NCBI GenBank assembly: GCA_017644185.1
Contig: JAEPMA010000012.1
Coordinates: 1-64,000, forward strand
Length of the DNA stretch: 64,000 nucleotides
Direction of reading: 5' to 3'
Source: Rhodospirillales bacterium
GTDB lineage: Bacteria > Pseudomonadota > Alphaproteobacteria > Rhodospirillales > Casp-alpha2
Shown: one piece after another, positions 40,476 to 49,747 of the stretch
Layout of the letters: every line of letters starts with the position of its first letter
Numbering within the stretch: position 1 is the stretch's first letter
Notes under the pieces: model-generated
Seen by the model: only the letters and a program-made list of their open reading frames with translations
Database searches by the model: none
Told to the model about the DNA's origin: nothing
Made by a program: the position numbers and the translations under genes

Positions 40476-41372
40476 ATGCAAATATCCGTCCGCGACTGGA
40501 GCCTGCTTTTTATTCTATCGCTGCTTTGGGGCGGCGCGTTCTTCTTCGTCGGCGTCGCGGTCCGGGAAATTCCGCCTTTAACGCTGGTGTTGTGCCGGGT
40601 CGGGATCGCGGCGGTGGCGCTTTATACCTATCTCAAGCTCTCGAACGGGCTCCCGCCAAACATCCGCCCCCTGATCGTCCCTGCTCTGATCATGGGCTTT
40701 CTCAACAACCTCGTGCCGTTCAGCCTGATCTGCTGGGCGCAGACGGAAATCACCAGCGGCCTGGCGTCGATCCTCAACGCCACGACGCCGATCTTCTCGA
40801 TGCTCGTCGCGCACGCGATCCTCGCCGACGAGCGGATGGCGATTAATAAGCTGATCGGGGTCGTCGCGGGTTTCGCCGGTGTCGCGGTCTTGATCGGAGG
40901 AAGCGCCTTAAAGGGTGTCGACGGGGCCACGCTCGGCATTCTCGCCTGTCTCGGGGCGGCATTGTCGTACGGTTTCGCCAGCGTCTACGGGCGCACGTTT
41001 CGAAAAATGGGCGTCACCCCCGGCGCCGGCGCGCTCGGCCAGTTGATCGCAAGCACCCTGATGATCACCCCCATCGTCCTGATCGTCGATCAACCGTGGA
41101 CACTGCCGGTCCCGGGCGTCTACACGATCCTCTCGACGCTCTTACTGGCTGTCGTCTCGACGGCGTTGGCGTATCTGATCTATTTCCGCCTTCTGGCGAC
41201 GGCGGGTGCGGTCAACGCGGCGCTGGTCACCCTTCTGATCCCGCCCAGCGCCATCGGACTCGGGTACGTGTTTCTGGGGGAGGTGTTGGAAATGCGCCAC
41301 CTGATCGGGATGGGCCTGATATTAATCGGCCTGATCGCCGTCGACGGGCGGGTGTTCAGACGCAACCGATAG
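40476..41372 (+). CDS. DMT-superfamily (EamA) transporter
   Basis: A 298-residue inner-membrane carrier with ten predicted helices in two EamA halves. The first half begins SLLFILSLLWGGAFFFVGVA and includes TEITSGLASILNATTPIFSMLV; the second contains LGILACLGAALSYGFASVYG and ALVTLLIPPSAIGLGYVFLGE. The upstream in-frame ATG at 40380 lies in a repeat, so the ATG at 40476 (after GGAGTG) is preferred. It probably exports metabolites or amino acids; the substrate is unknown. It interrupts the usual serS-tat neighbourhood. Confidence 0.92.
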   Translation: MQISVRDWSLLFILSLLWGGAFFFVGVAVREIPPLTLVLCRVGIAAVALYTYLKLSNGLPPNIRPLIVPALIMGFLNNLVPFSLICWAQTEITSGLASILNATTPIFSMLVAHAILADERMAINKLIGVVAGFAGVAVLIGGSALKGVDGATLGILACLGAALSYGFASVYGRTFRKMGVTPGAGALGQLIASTLMITPIVLIVDQPWTLPVPGVYTILSTLLLAVVSTALAYLIYFRLLATAGAVNAALVTLLIPPSAIGLGYVFLGEVLEMRHLIGMGLILIGLIAVDGRVFRRNR

Positions 41373-41410
41373 CCGTTCTTGCAGGATAGATGTTCCAGGC
41401 ATCATCACAC

Positions 41411-41510
41411 CGTCATCCCCGCGAAAGCGGGGACCCATGTCAGCAATTCGCCTAACGGATGGATAGGTCCCGGGTCTCGGCGCGACTGCGCCCCGCCCGG
41501 GAAACGGTTG
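41411..41510. repeat. Family B palindromic repeat
   Basis: GTCATCCCCGCGAAAGCGGGGA, then AGGTCCCGGGTCTCGGCGCG and CCCGCCCGGGAAAC. It lies between convergent genes. Confidence 0.75.
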
Positions 41511-41514
41511 GGTT

Positions 41515-42324
41515 TTAAGGCTCTTCGATCTCGTCTTCGTCATCGTCGAGCTTCTGAGCGCGCTTCTTCTCGGCGATACGGGACGCGAAGATCGAGATCT
41601 CGTACAGAAGGATGATCGGCACCGCGAGACCGATCTGGCTGATCGGGTCGGGCGGCGTCAGGATCGCGGCGGCGATGAACGCGCAGACAATGGCGTACTT
41701 GCGCTTGGCCGCCAACCCGTCGGGGGTGACGATCCCGGCCCGGGCCATCAGCGTCAGGACGACCGGCAGTTCGAACGAAATGCCGAAGGCGAAAATCAAT
41801 CTCATGACGAGCGAGAGATACTCGTTCACCTTCGCTTCGAGCTGGATCGCCAGCTCGCCGTTCCCACCCCCGGTTTCGAAGCCGATGAAGAATTCCCACG
41901 CCACCGGTAAGACGTAGTAATAGACCAGCGCACCGCCCATGAAGAACAGGACCGGCGTCGCCACCAGGAACGGCAGGAACGTCGCCTTTTCGTGTTTATA
42001 AAGCCCCGGCGCCACGAACAGCCAGATCTGGCAGGCGATGAACGGGAACCCCACGAACATGGCGGCAAAGAACGACACTTTTACATAGGTGAAGAAAGCT
42101 TCGTGCAGCGCCGTGTAGATCATCCGGCGGTCGCGGCCGCTTTCATGAAATACGTCGGCCAGCGGCTGCACCAGGAACTGATAGATGTGATGCGAGAAAT
42201 AGAAGCACACCATGAACAGCGCGACGATGGCCACCACCGACCACAAAAGCCGCGTGCGCAGTTCGATCAGATGCTCGAGCAGCGGCATCTTCGAGGAGTC
42301 GATGAGATCGTCGTCCTTGGCCAC
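41515..42324 (-). CDS. tatC: Twin-arginine translocase subunit TatC
   Basis: A 269-residue core receptor of the Tat system, which exports folded proteins with a twin-arginine signal. The N terminus MPLLEHLIELRTRLLWSVVA carries the conserved E-H-L-x-E-L-R. Six membrane helices follow, with FVAPGLYKHEKATFLPF, the F-x-x-G-x-x-x-E pattern nearby, and FGISFELPVVL. The tail is acidic (DDDEDEIEEP). It lies five bases downstream of tatB. Confidence 0.98.
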   Translation of the reverse strand: MAKDDDLIDSSKMPLLEHLIELRTRLLWSVVAIVALFMVCFYFSHHIYQFLVQPLADVFHESGRDRRMIYTALHEAFFTYVKVSFFAAMFVGFPFIACQIWLFVAPGLYKHEKATFLPFLVATPVLFFMGGALVYYYVLPVAWEFFIGFETGGGNGELAIQLEAKVNEYLSLVMRLIFAFGISFELPVVLTLMARAGIVTPDGLAAKRKYAIVCAFIAAAILTPPDPISQIGLAVPIILLYEISIFASRIAEKKRAQKLDDDEDEIEEP

Positions 42325-42329
42325 GGACC

Positions 42330-42800
42330 TCAGCCCTCCCCGCTTTTCTTATTGTCGCCGTCCGAAGACGCTTCCGTCGCAGCGGTTTCCTTCGCCGGCT
42401 CGGTCTTGACCGTTTCCGCCGCGCCCGAAACCTCTTCGCGGGCCGCGGTCTCGGTCTTCTTGACCTCGTCGCCATAGCTGTTTGCGGCCTTGGTCAGATC
42501 GCCCTCGAGCGAGCGCATATCGTCAAGGTCGCGCGACACTTCGCCGTCCGGGTCGATGCTGTCTTCGATCTGTTTGCGGATGTCGCCGCCGGTCTCGGAC
42601 TCGATCTGCTTGCGCATGTCGTCGAGTTCGGTTTCGCGCACGATGTCGTCCAGCCCGCTCTGGAAGTCGCGGGCCATCCCCTTCATCTTGCGCAACAAGC
42701 CGGTCACGGTCTTGAGCGTACGCGGCAAATCCTTGGGCCCTATGATGAGGAGGGCCACAACCGCGATCAGGAAGATTTCCTGCCAGCCGATATCGAACAT
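42330..42800 (-). CDS. tatB: Sec-independent translocase subunit TatB
   Basis: A 156-residue protein with the TatB N terminus MFDIGWQEIFLIAVVALLIIGPKDLPRTLKTV (membrane helix, G-P hinge, amphipathic helix), a charged helix, and an Ala/Glu-rich tail. The conserved E at position 8 that contacts TatC is present. Confidence 0.96.
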   Translation of the reverse strand: MFDIGWQEIFLIAVVALLIIGPKDLPRTLKTVTGLLRKMKGMARDFQSGLDDIVRETELDDMRKQIESETGGDIRKQIEDSIDPDGEVSRDLDDMRSLEGDLTKAANSYGDEVKKTETAAREEVSGAAETVKTEPAKETAATEASSDGDNKKSGEG

Positions 42801-42864
42801 GGCGGTCGACCTCGATCAGACGATGAACGTAAAGGCGGACGCCACAATGGCGCCCGCAGACGGA

Positions 42865-43119
42865 TCAGCCACCCGCGGCCTTATCCTTGTCTTTCTCGGA
42901 CTCCGCGGCGACGCTTTCCTTGGCGTCGTTATCGATCGCCTTTTTCTCGGTCTTGTCGTCGTCGGCGTCCGCGGCTTCCTCGTCCTTCATACCCTTCTTG
43001 AAGGACTTGAGACCTTTGCCGAAGTCGCCCATCAGCCGCGAAATCTTGCCGCCGCCGCCGAAGAGGACCAGAACCACGGCAAGGACGATAAGCCAATGCC
43101 AAATACTGAACGCACCCAT
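42865..43119 (-). CDS. tatA: Sec-independent translocase subunit TatA
   Basis: An 84-residue pore-forming subunit. The N terminus is [20 protein letters not shown], followed by the [21 protein letters not shown] hinge and amphipathic helix, and then an acidic/lysine tail. It is first gene of the tatABC operon; the gap to tatB is 64 bases. Confidence 0.96.
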   Translation of the reverse strand: MGAFSIWHWLIVLAVVLVLFGGGGKISRLMGDFGKGLKSFKKGMKDEEAADADDDKTEKKAIDNDAKESVAAESEKDKDKAAGG

Positions 43120-43305
43120 AATCTTATCCTATTCGCTGTCGCGTTTTTGTCAGTTTCAACTTCGCAACGAGAGCGGTTCAACCGAACAGCGCGCATTTGA
43201 AACGCGACAACGGCGCCTCACGCGCCGCACTCTCCCAGTGCCGCTAGATTTGCGGCTCGAAACCCGGAATGCAAGGATTTTCGAAGGTTTTTCGGCACTC
43301 GCGCG

Positions 43306-43403
43306 CCTCACCCTGTCCCTCTCCCAAGGGAGAGGGGACGATAGTCCGAAAGCCCCTCTCCCATGGGAGAGGGTGGCGCGCGTCAGCGCGCCGGGTGAGG
43401 GGG
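43306..43403. repeat. Family A palindromic repeat
   Basis: Arms CCTCACCCTG/CCGGGTGAGGGGG; stems CTCTCCCAAGGGAGAG and CTCTCCCATGGGAGAG, plus GGCGCGCGTCAGCGCGCC. Confidence 0.85.
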
Positions 43404-43431
43404 TGCCGAAACGGAAAAGATGCCAACAATC

Positions 43432-43518
43432 GTCGTCCTGAACTTGATCAGGGCCCATAAGCCCCGGCACCGTCGTCGTTCGTATCCATGGACCCTGAGT
43501 CAAGCTCAGGGTGACGGG
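43432..43518. repeat. Family B palindromic repeat
   Basis: GTCCTGAACTTGATCAGGG facing ACCCTGAGTCAAGCTCAGGG with GTGACGGG, as at 34729. Confidence 0.8.
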
Positions 43519-43558
43519 CTGATATTTTCGGGATGACGCATTGCGTTTGTGAAATTAC

Positions 43559-44479
43559 TTAATAACCGTCTTCGGGATCGAGCGGCTCGTCCGGTTCCTC
43601 GCGGACCGCGCTCAAGGCGTCTTCGGGCAGCGCGTCCTCTTCGTCGCCGTCGGCGTCTTCGCCCTCGCCCTCTTCGGTCTGATCCGTGTTGAACAGTTCC
43701 GCCGTCGCCCGGTAGGCGTTGATCGCCGGCGACGCATCCAAAAGGCCGGCCGCCTTCAATTCGTCTTTGCCCGGCAGGTCACGGAGCGTTTCCAGCCCGA
43801 AGTGATCGAGGAAGCTGTCGGTCGTCCCCCACTGCAACGGACGGCCGGGTGTCTGACGGCGGCCACGCGGCCGGATCCACTCTTCCTCCATCAACACGTC
43901 GATGGTGCCCTTGGAAATACTTACGCCCCGGATCTCTTCGATCTCGGCGCGGGTGCATGGTTGATGGTAGGCGATGATCGCCAGGGTTTCGATGGCGGCG
44001 CGGCTGAGCTTGCGTGCGACCTCGACTTCCTTGTTCAGGTAATCGGTCAGATCCTGAGACGTCCTAAACGCCCACGACGCACCGGCCCTGACAAGATTGA
44101 CCCCTCTCTCCGCGTACATCAGCTGCAACGCCTTCAACAAGCCCTTCACATCGGCGTCTTCCGGCAAGCGGTTGGCCAGCATGCGCTCGGTCATGGGTTC
44201 GGTGGACGCGAACAACAACGCTTCGGTGATCCTCAGATACCGGTTCCAGGTTTCCGGATCGACCGGCGTGCCTTCTCCGTCACCCGCTTCGTCTCCGGCG
44301 CCATCTTCCGCACCGTCATCCGTCGCCGCCTCGGCAACCTCGTCAGCACTCTCTTCCACGGCGGTTTCGGCACCGTCTTCCGTATTTTCCCCGGCGGCGG
44401 CATCAGTGCCGTCCTCGAGGGCTTCCTCTTCGGGAGCCATATCATCGTCGTTGGCGTGTTCGGACATTTGGCGTTCCAT
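43559..44479 (-). CDS. scpB: Segregation and condensation protein B with acidic extension
   Basis: A 306-residue ScpB, the winged-helix partner of ScpA and SMC in chromosome compaction. The core runs from about residue 80 (RITEALLFASTEPMTERMLA) through RKLSRAAIETLAIIAYHQPC and EWIRPRGRRQTPGRPLQWGT. The N-terminal 75 residues are an Asp/Glu/Ala-rich low-complexity stretch absent from typical ScpB. Either ATG at 44479 (directly after the scpA stop) or at 44467 may start it. Confidence 0.94.
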   Translation of the reverse strand: MERQMSEHANDDDMAPEEEALEDGTDAAAGENTEDGAETAVEESADEVAEAATDDGAEDGAGDEAGDGEGTPVDPETWNRYLRITEALLFASTEPMTERMLANRLPEDADVKGLLKALQLMYAERGVNLVRAGASWAFRTSQDLTDYLNKEVEVARKLSRAAIETLAIIAYHQPCTRAEIEEIRGVSISKGTIDVLMEEEWIRPRGRRQTPGRPLQWGTTDSFLDHFGLETLRDLPGKDELKAAGLLDASPAINAYRATAELFNTDQTEEGEGEDADGDEEDALPEDALSAVREEPDEPLDPEDGY

Positions 44480-45310
44480 TTATTCTTCTGGCTCCGTGGT
44501 TGTCGACGCATCCGAAAGTCCCGGGCGGCCTTGCAAATAGATCGGCCCGAAGGTGCCCGACTGGCGGATCACCACCTTGCCCTCCTTTGCCATTTCCAAG
44601 CTGGCGGCAAAGGTCGATGCGACCGCGGACCGTGTCAGCAGGCCTGCCTGCAGACCTTCCGGCAGGAACTTCCAAAGGTCCTGCCAGTCCGGCGTCTGAC
44701 CGACGAGGCGCCGCAACCGCTGAAGGGCGTCCTCGACGGTGAAAATCTTGAACGGCTCGATATGCATCGGTGCGTGGGCGTTCTTGCGCACGTACTGATC
44801 GGCATAAGCCTTGAGAAGGTCATAGAGCGTGGCGTCGAGGATTTCGATCTCGCGCGGCTTGAATTTTTCCGGATCACCCCGGCCGACGAAATCCTGGCCG
44901 AGCCGCTTGCGCTCCATCAGGTCCTGCCCCGCCTTCTGCATCCCCTGCAGGCGGCGCAGTTGGTACTGCAGCGCGGCGGCCATCTCTTCGCCGGTCGGTT
45001 CTTCCTCACTGGACATGTCCGGCAGAAGAAGCCGCGACTTCAGGAACGCCAGCCATGCCGCCATCACCAGATAGTCGGCGGCGAGTTCCAGGTTCTGGCG
45101 GCGCGCCTCGGCAACGAAGGAAAGATATTGATCGGCCAGTTCGAGGATCGAGATATGGACCAGATCGACTTTCTGGTCGCGGGCCAACTGCAACAGCACG
45201 TCGATCGGCCCTTCGAACCCTTCCAGGTCGACGACGAACGAATTCACGACCGCGGGTGCGTCGTCCAGCAGGGCTTCGGCATTCGGATCGAATTCGATAA
45301 TATCGGCCAT
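44480..45310 (-). CDS. scpA: Segregation and condensation protein A
   Basis: A 276-residue kleisin that bridges SMC heads. The N-terminal family motif FVVDLEGFEGPIDVLLQLAR is clear, with DQYLSFVAEARRQNLELAADYLVMAAWLAFLKSRLLLP following, and the C-terminal winged helix. It is adjacent to scpB (the stop touches the next start). Confidence 0.96.
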   Translation of the reverse strand: MADIIEFDPNAEALLDDAPAVVNSFVVDLEGFEGPIDVLLQLARDQKVDLVHISILELADQYLSFVAEARRQNLELAADYLVMAAWLAFLKSRLLLPDMSSEEEPTGEEMAAALQYQLRRLQGMQKAGQDLMERKRLGQDFVGRGDPEKFKPREIEILDATLYDLLKAYADQYVRKNAHAPMHIEPFKIFTVEDALQRLRRLVGQTPDWQDLWKFLPEGLQAGLLTRSAVASTFAASLEMAKEGKVVIRQSGTFGPIYLQGRPGLSDASTTTEPEE

Positions 45311-45323
45311 CAGGGTTCCAAAT

Positions 45324-46019
45324 TCATCTGAGCCCGACCAGCGTCAGGATCAGTTCCTGCAGGTGCACGGTGGGGGTGACAACGAGCCACCGGAACACGT
45401 TCAGATCAAGCCCCATTTTGCCACCGATCCACGGCAGTAAAAAGATCGCACCGAGCACGATAAAGATACCCGCCTTCTCAAGCCGGACCAGATGCCGTGC
45501 CATCGACCATGGAAGTACCCCGACGGCCACCCTGCCCCCATCCAGCGGCGGGATAGGTATCATGTTAAATACGGCCAGTAACAGGTTGATCCACAACGCA
45601 TTTCCAAGATTATGCGCGACCCATTCACGCGCATCTCCATCGAGCATCACGGCAAGATGAAACAACGCCGCGCAAATGATCGCCAATGCCAGGTTCATCC
45701 CCGGCCCGGCGGCGGCGACAAGAATCATGTCACGGCGCGGATTTTTGAGCCTTCTGAAGTCCACGGGCACCGGTTTTGCGAATCCGAACATCATCCGCCC
45801 GCCACTGACCAGCAGCAGAAGCGCCGGGATGATCACCGTCCCCATCGGGTCGATATGCTTGAAGGGGTTGAAGGTGACGCGGCCCAGCACCTTGGCCGTC
45901 GGATCGCCGAGCTTCATCGCCACCCAGCCATGCGCCGCCTCGTGCAGCGTCACCGCGAGCAGGATCGGGATGGTCCAGACGGAAACCGTATACGCAATGG
46001 TATCGAGGTCGAAGCCCAT
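45324..46019 (-). CDS. Site-2 protease family (M50) membrane metalloprotease
   Basis: A 231-residue intramembrane protease of the rhomboid-independent S2P type. The zinc motif HEAAH lies in the first helix (LLAVTLHEAAHGWVA), and the second metal Asp in IPIPPLDGGRV. No PDZ domain is present, so it is not RseP. The ATG at 46019 (MGFDLDTIAYT) is preferred over an upstream 46100. It sits between scpA and nagZ; its substrate is unknown. Confidence 0.92.
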   Translation of the reverse strand: MGFDLDTIAYTVSVWTIPILLAVTLHEAAHGWVAMKLGDPTAKVLGRVTFNPFKHIDPMGTVIIPALLLLVSGGRMMFGFAKPVPVDFRRLKNPRRDMILVAAAGPGMNLALAIICAALFHLAVMLDGDAREWVAHNLGNALWINLLLAVFNMIPIPPLDGGRVAVGVLPWSMARHLVRLEKAGIFIVLGAIFLLPWIGGKMGLDLNVFRWLVVTPTVHLQELILTLVGLR

Positions 46020-46053
46020 GACTGCCTTTATTTCGTCGTTTGTGCGCTCGCCG

Positions 46054-47088
46054 TCAGAGGTAAGGCGCGATAATCTCGTCGAGTTGCGCCTGTAACGCAC
46101 CGACGTCGACCTCTTCGATGAACGGCATCATCGCCTGCGCGGATTGGAACCGTTGCAGTGACATCGGCGTCAGTTCCGGCAGGACGTCGGCGACCGCGAT
46201 CATGTCGTCCAGTTCGCCATTACAGTGCAGCACCGCATCACATCCGGCATCGAGCGCATATTTGACGTTGGTCTCCACCGGCTCTTTCAACGCCTTCATC
46301 ATCAGGTCGTCGGACAACAGGAAGCCCCGGAAACCGATCTCGCCCCGGATCACCTCCTGGATCACGGTCTCGGACAGGGTCGCCGGCAATTCCTTGTCGA
46401 ATGCTTCGTAGACGATGTGCGCGGTCATCCCCCAGGGCGCGTAATACAGGTGCCGGAACGGCACGAAATCGGTTTCGCGGAGGGTGTCGGCGTCGGTGTC
46501 GACACGCGGCAGGTCCTTGTGGCTGTCCTGTCTGGCGCGCCCATGGCCTGGCAGGTGCTTGACCACCGGCATCACGCCGCCCGCCATCGTCCCGGCGATC
46601 ACGGCTTCACCTAACTCGGCGATGATCTGGGGGTTCTTACCGAACGCCCGGTCGCCGATGACGTCGTGCGCACCCTCGACCGGCACATCGGCCAGCGGCA
46701 GGCAGTTGACGTCGATCCCAAGCTCGTAAAGTTCCAGCGCGATCAGCTGCGCATTCAGGCTCGCCGCCTCGCGCGCCAAAGGGCGGTCTTTTTCCGCGAT
46801 CTTGCCGAACAACGCCTGAGGCGGACGCGGCTTCCAGTGCGGCGGCCCGGCGCGCTGCACCCGCCCCCCTTCCTGGTCGATCAACACCGGCGCGTCCTCG
46901 CGGCCGACGGCGGCGCGGAGTTCCCGGACGAGATTCGATACCTGTTCCGGGCTCTCGATATTGCGGGCAAACAGAATGAAGCCGAGCGGATTGGCGTTTT
47001 CGAAGAAAAACCGCTCCTCGACGCCCAATTCCGTCCCGGCGCAGCCGAAGATCGCCGCACGCGGCATTTCTGTTCCGATATCGGACAT
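46054..47088 (-). CDS. nagZ: Beta-N-acetylhexosaminidase (cell-wall recycling)
   Basis: A 344-residue glycoside hydrolase family 3 enzyme that removes GlcNAc from anhydromuropeptides. VLIDQEGGRVQRAGPPHWKP near residue 70, the catalytic KHLPGHGRARQDSHKDLP loop, and FLLSDDLMMKAL with the nucleophile Asp are all present. It overlaps the SPOR gene by one base (TGATG). Confidence 0.96.
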   Translation of the reverse strand: MSDIGTEMPRAAIFGCAGTELGVEERFFFENANPLGFILFARNIESPEQVSNLVRELRAAVGREDAPVLIDQEGGRVQRAGPPHWKPRPPQALFGKIAEKDRPLAREAASLNAQLIALELYELGIDVNCLPLADVPVEGAHDVIGDRAFGKNPQIIAELGEAVIAGTMAGGVMPVVKHLPGHGRARQDSHKDLPRVDTDADTLRETDFVPFRHLYYAPWGMTAHIVYEAFDKELPATLSETVIQEVIRGEIGFRGFLLSDDLMMKALKEPVETNVKYALDAGCDAVLHCNGELDDMIAVADVLPELTPMSLQRFQSAQAMMPFIEEVDVGALQAQLDEIIAPYL

Positions 47089-48152
47089 CAGACGCCCGGT
47101 TTCACGACCAAACAGCCGAGCTTTCTTTGTTTGAGGCGTTCGCAGAGCGCCTTGGCGGTGGTTTCGTCGGCAAGCGGTCCGGCCCGCAGACGATAGAAGA
47201 TACCCTTGGTGGCGCCCAGGTCGACCCGGGTCACCTGCAATCTGAGATCACCCAGCAGATCGACATTGCGGCTGCGCAGACGGTCCCATTCCGATTTGAC
47301 GGCGGGCTCGCTACGCGATGCAGCCAACTGTACGCGCCACGAATTACCGATATCCGCGCCCGGCGATTCAGGCGCCGGGGCCGCGTTGGCGACCTGTTTG
47401 GGCTCAGACGCCGGCTTCGCCTCGGGGACCGGTTTCGGTTCCGGTTTCGCGACCGGCACCGGTGGCGGCGCCGGGGTGGTCGAACCGTTGCTTGTGTTGG
47501 TGACGTCGCGGGAAACGGACGCCGCCATTTCCTGGGCGATGCGCTTGCGTTCCGCATCGGGGTCCTTGACGGGCTCGGGTGCCGGCGCGGGTGCGGCGGA
47601 AAGTTTGGAAACCGTTTCGGCGCTCGGCACCTTGGAAAGTGACTCCGGCGTCTGTTCCGTTCCGCCCGGCGTCAGGCGCATCGGTGCGTTCGGATCGCTG
47701 TCGGCGGTGCCGCGAGGTGCGGCACTGGTGACGACTTCACTGGCTTCGGGCACGCCGCGCTTCAGGACTTCATCCACAGCGACGGGTTTTTCGGGTGACG
47801 GCAGCAGCCGCTCGACGCGCGGTTGGGTGGAAGAGCCGTCGACCACCCCGTAAACCAAACGCCCCTGATTGGGAACCTGCATGCCCCCCGGGTTTTCCGG
47901 CCGCACCTTGATCGGTGCCGGGTCGGCGGCGATCACAGGGACGTCACCGTCGGACGGGCCGAACATCGCCATGATGCGCTCACCGAAGCCGATCCAGACC
48001 CCGCCAAGAATCAAGGTCACGCAGACCAGCACCGCCAGCAGCTTGAGCATGCCCGAAGAACCGCTTTTCGCGGTATCGCCGTCGCCGTCATATTCCTTGT
48101 CGGCGGACGAAACCTTCATGTCCGAATTCGCTGATAGCGCCATGAATGACAA
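47088..48152 (-). CDS. SPOR-domain inner-membrane protein
   Basis: A 354-residue single-pass protein. A short cytoplasmic N terminus, one membrane helix (MLKLLAVLVCVTLILGGVWIGF), a long Pro/Ala-rich periplasmic linker, and a C-terminal SPOR domain (WRVQLAASRSEPAVKSEW to LKQRKLGCLVVKPGV), which binds denuded peptidoglycan at the septum. The order with nagZ is typical. The start may be 48152 or the ATG three codons later. Confidence 0.9.
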   Translation of the reverse strand: MSFMALSANSDMKVSSADKEYDGDGDTAKSGSSGMLKLLAVLVCVTLILGGVWIGFGERIMAMFGPSDGDVPVIAADPAPIKVRPENPGGMQVPNQGRLVYGVVDGSSTQPRVERLLPSPEKPVAVDEVLKRGVPEASEVVTSAAPRGTADSDPNAPMRLTPGGTEQTPESLSKVPSAETVSKLSAAPAPAPEPVKDPDAERKRIAQEMAASVSRDVTNTSNGSTTPAPPPVPVAKPEPKPVPEAKPASEPKQVANAAPAPESPGADIGNSWRVQLAASRSEPAVKSEWDRLRSRNVDLLGDLRLQVTRVDLGATKGIFYRLRAGPLADETTAKALCERLKQRKLGCLVVKPGV

Positions 48153-48306
48153 CTCCTACGCAACAAGTCGGCGCGTGCCTGCCGAATCGCAAGTATTATA
48201 CGCCCGGGTGCCTGTGGGTAACAGGCTCGCCCTGTCCCGCGCAAGCACTTGCAGCGGCAAATCCCGGCCCCGTGAATGAGACGTCACGGTCGATAAGGGC
48301 CGAACG

Positions 48307-49521
48307 TCAGGATATCCGCGACTGCAGATCGAAAAGCCGGCGATGTTCGTCCAGCGCCAGCCGGTCGGTCATGTCGGCGATGTAGTCGCAAACCAGCTCG
48401 GCGGTTTCCCGCGTGCCCGGTTTTCCGGCATTTTTCCGCCATTCCGTCGGCAGGCAGCCGGGCTCCGCCAACAACAACTGGAACAGATCCACCACCACGC
48501 GCCGCGCCTTCGACGTCATGCGGTTGAGCTTGTAATGGCGGTACATGTTCTCGAACAGGAACTTCTTCAACGCCCGGTCGTTGGCCCGCATCTCGTCCGA
48601 GAACTGCGCCACCGGATGATCCAGATGACGGATATCGGCCGGCGTCGCGGGTGCGGCGGCATCGATTCGTTTCTGGGTCTCGTTCAAAAGATCCTCGACC
48701 ATCTCGCCGATCATGCGGCGGATCGCCTCGTGGATGGTCCGCGACTGATCGAGTTCGGGGTATTTCGTCCTGACTTCGTGGAACACCGGACCGACAAGGG
48801 GGACGTCCTTCAAATCGTCGATCGAAAACAAACCCGCCCGTAATCCGTCGTCGATGTCATGATTATTATAGGCGATGTCGTCGGCGATGGCGGCGATCTG
48901 CGCCTCGGCGCTGGCGTAGGTCGCGAGTTCCAGATCCTGCGCCGCGGAATAGTCGAGGATCCCGCGTGGAAGGTCTTCGAGCTTCTTGCGCCCCCTTAAC
49001 AGCGGCCCGTTGTGCTTCACCACCCCTTCGAGCGTCTCCCACGTCAGGTTCAAACCGTCGAAATCGGCGTAGCGCGCTTCGAGCTTGGTGACGACCCTTA
49101 GAGACTGCGCGTTGTGATCGAAGCCGCCAAACGGCTTCATCATCTCTTTGAGCGCGTCCTCACCCGCATGGCCGAACGGCGGATGGCCCAGGTCGTGCGC
49201 CAAAGCCAAGGTCTCGCCCAGGTCCTCGTTCAAGCCCAGACAACGGCAGACGGACCGCGCGATCTGCGACACTTCCAACGAGTGCGTCAGGCGCGTCCTG
49301 AACGAATCGCCCTCGTGATTGACGAACACCTGGGTCTTGTATTCGAGACGGCGGAACGCGGCGGAATGAATGATACGGTCGCGGTCGCGCTGGAAGGCGC
49401 CGCGGGTCTTGCTTTCCGGTTCGGGGAATAAACGCCCGCGGCTTTCCGCCGACCGGCTTGCGTACGGTTTGAGCGGCGGCCGTTCGGTCGACACCGGTTC
49501 AAGTGGCTTGGTTTCATCCAT
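48307..49521 (-). CDS. dgt: Deoxyguanosine triphosphate triphosphohydrolase-like protein
   Basis: A 404-residue HD-domain dNTPase. The metal motif is seen in TRLTHSLEVSQIARSVCR, LALAHDLGHPPFGHAGEDAL and, further on, AIADDIAYNNHDIDDGL. The N terminus contains RTEPES-like SRGRLFPEPESKTRGAFQRD. MDETKPLEPV at 49521 is the standard start. It would control dNTP pools. It is divergent from erpA. Confidence 0.95.
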   Translation of the reverse strand: MDETKPLEPVSTERPPLKPYASRSAESRGRLFPEPESKTRGAFQRDRDRIIHSAAFRRLEYKTQVFVNHEGDSFRTRLTHSLEVSQIARSVCRCLGLNEDLGETLALAHDLGHPPFGHAGEDALKEMMKPFGGFDHNAQSLRVVTKLEARYADFDGLNLTWETLEGVVKHNGPLLRGRKKLEDLPRGILDYSAAQDLELATYASAEAQIAAIADDIAYNNHDIDDGLRAGLFSIDDLKDVPLVGPVFHEVRTKYPELDQSRTIHEAIRRMIGEMVEDLLNETQKRIDAAAPATPADIRHLDHPVAQFSDEMRANDRALKKFLFENMYRHYKLNRMTSKARRVVVDLFQLLLAEPGCLPTEWRKNAGKPGTRETAELVCDYIADMTDRLALDEHRRLFDLQSRIS

Positions 49522-49565
49522 GCCCGGAGGGTAGCGCAGTGCCCAATTCACGGCAACGCAAGATG

Positions 49566-49672
49566 CCCCCTCACCTGTCCTCTCCCCCACGTTGTGGGGA
49601 AGAGGGACCCTGACGCAATGCCGCAGCTCGCCCCTCTCCCCCTTTCAAAGGGGGAGAGGCTGGGTGAGGGGG
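49566..49672. repeat. Family A palindromic repeat
   Basis: Arms CCCCCTCACC and GGTGAGGGGG, inner stem CTCTCCCCCTTTCAAAGGGGGAGAG. It sits between divergent dgt and erpA. Confidence 0.85.
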
Positions 49673-49694
49673 CTCTTGTCGACAGATGCTGCGA

Positions 49695-49722
49695 TTGACA
49701 GCGGAATGCGCTAAACTACATA
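49695..49722 (+). promoter_or_regulatory. Sigma-70-like promoter of erpA
   Basis: TTGACA (49695-49700) is a perfect -35 box; TACATA (49717-49722) is the best -10 at 16 bases spacing. The ribosome site AAAGGAG and the ATG at 49748 follow. Confidence 0.55.
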
Positions 49723-49747
49723 TAAGGCAGGTTTAAAGGAGACTTTG

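Larger units (their letters stand above)
43120..43558. other. Intergenic region with repeats
   Basis: A 439-base gap upstream of tatA and downstream of scpB. It holds a family A element (43306-43403) and a family B element (43432-43518). The first 180 bases probably contain the tatA promoter. No ORF, tRNA or small RNA is recognised. Confidence 0.6.

Noticed and set aside
43120-43305. Possible tRNA upstream of tatA
   Set aside because: No cloverleaf with TTCGA-type T arm and CCA-adjacent acceptor stem could be drawn.
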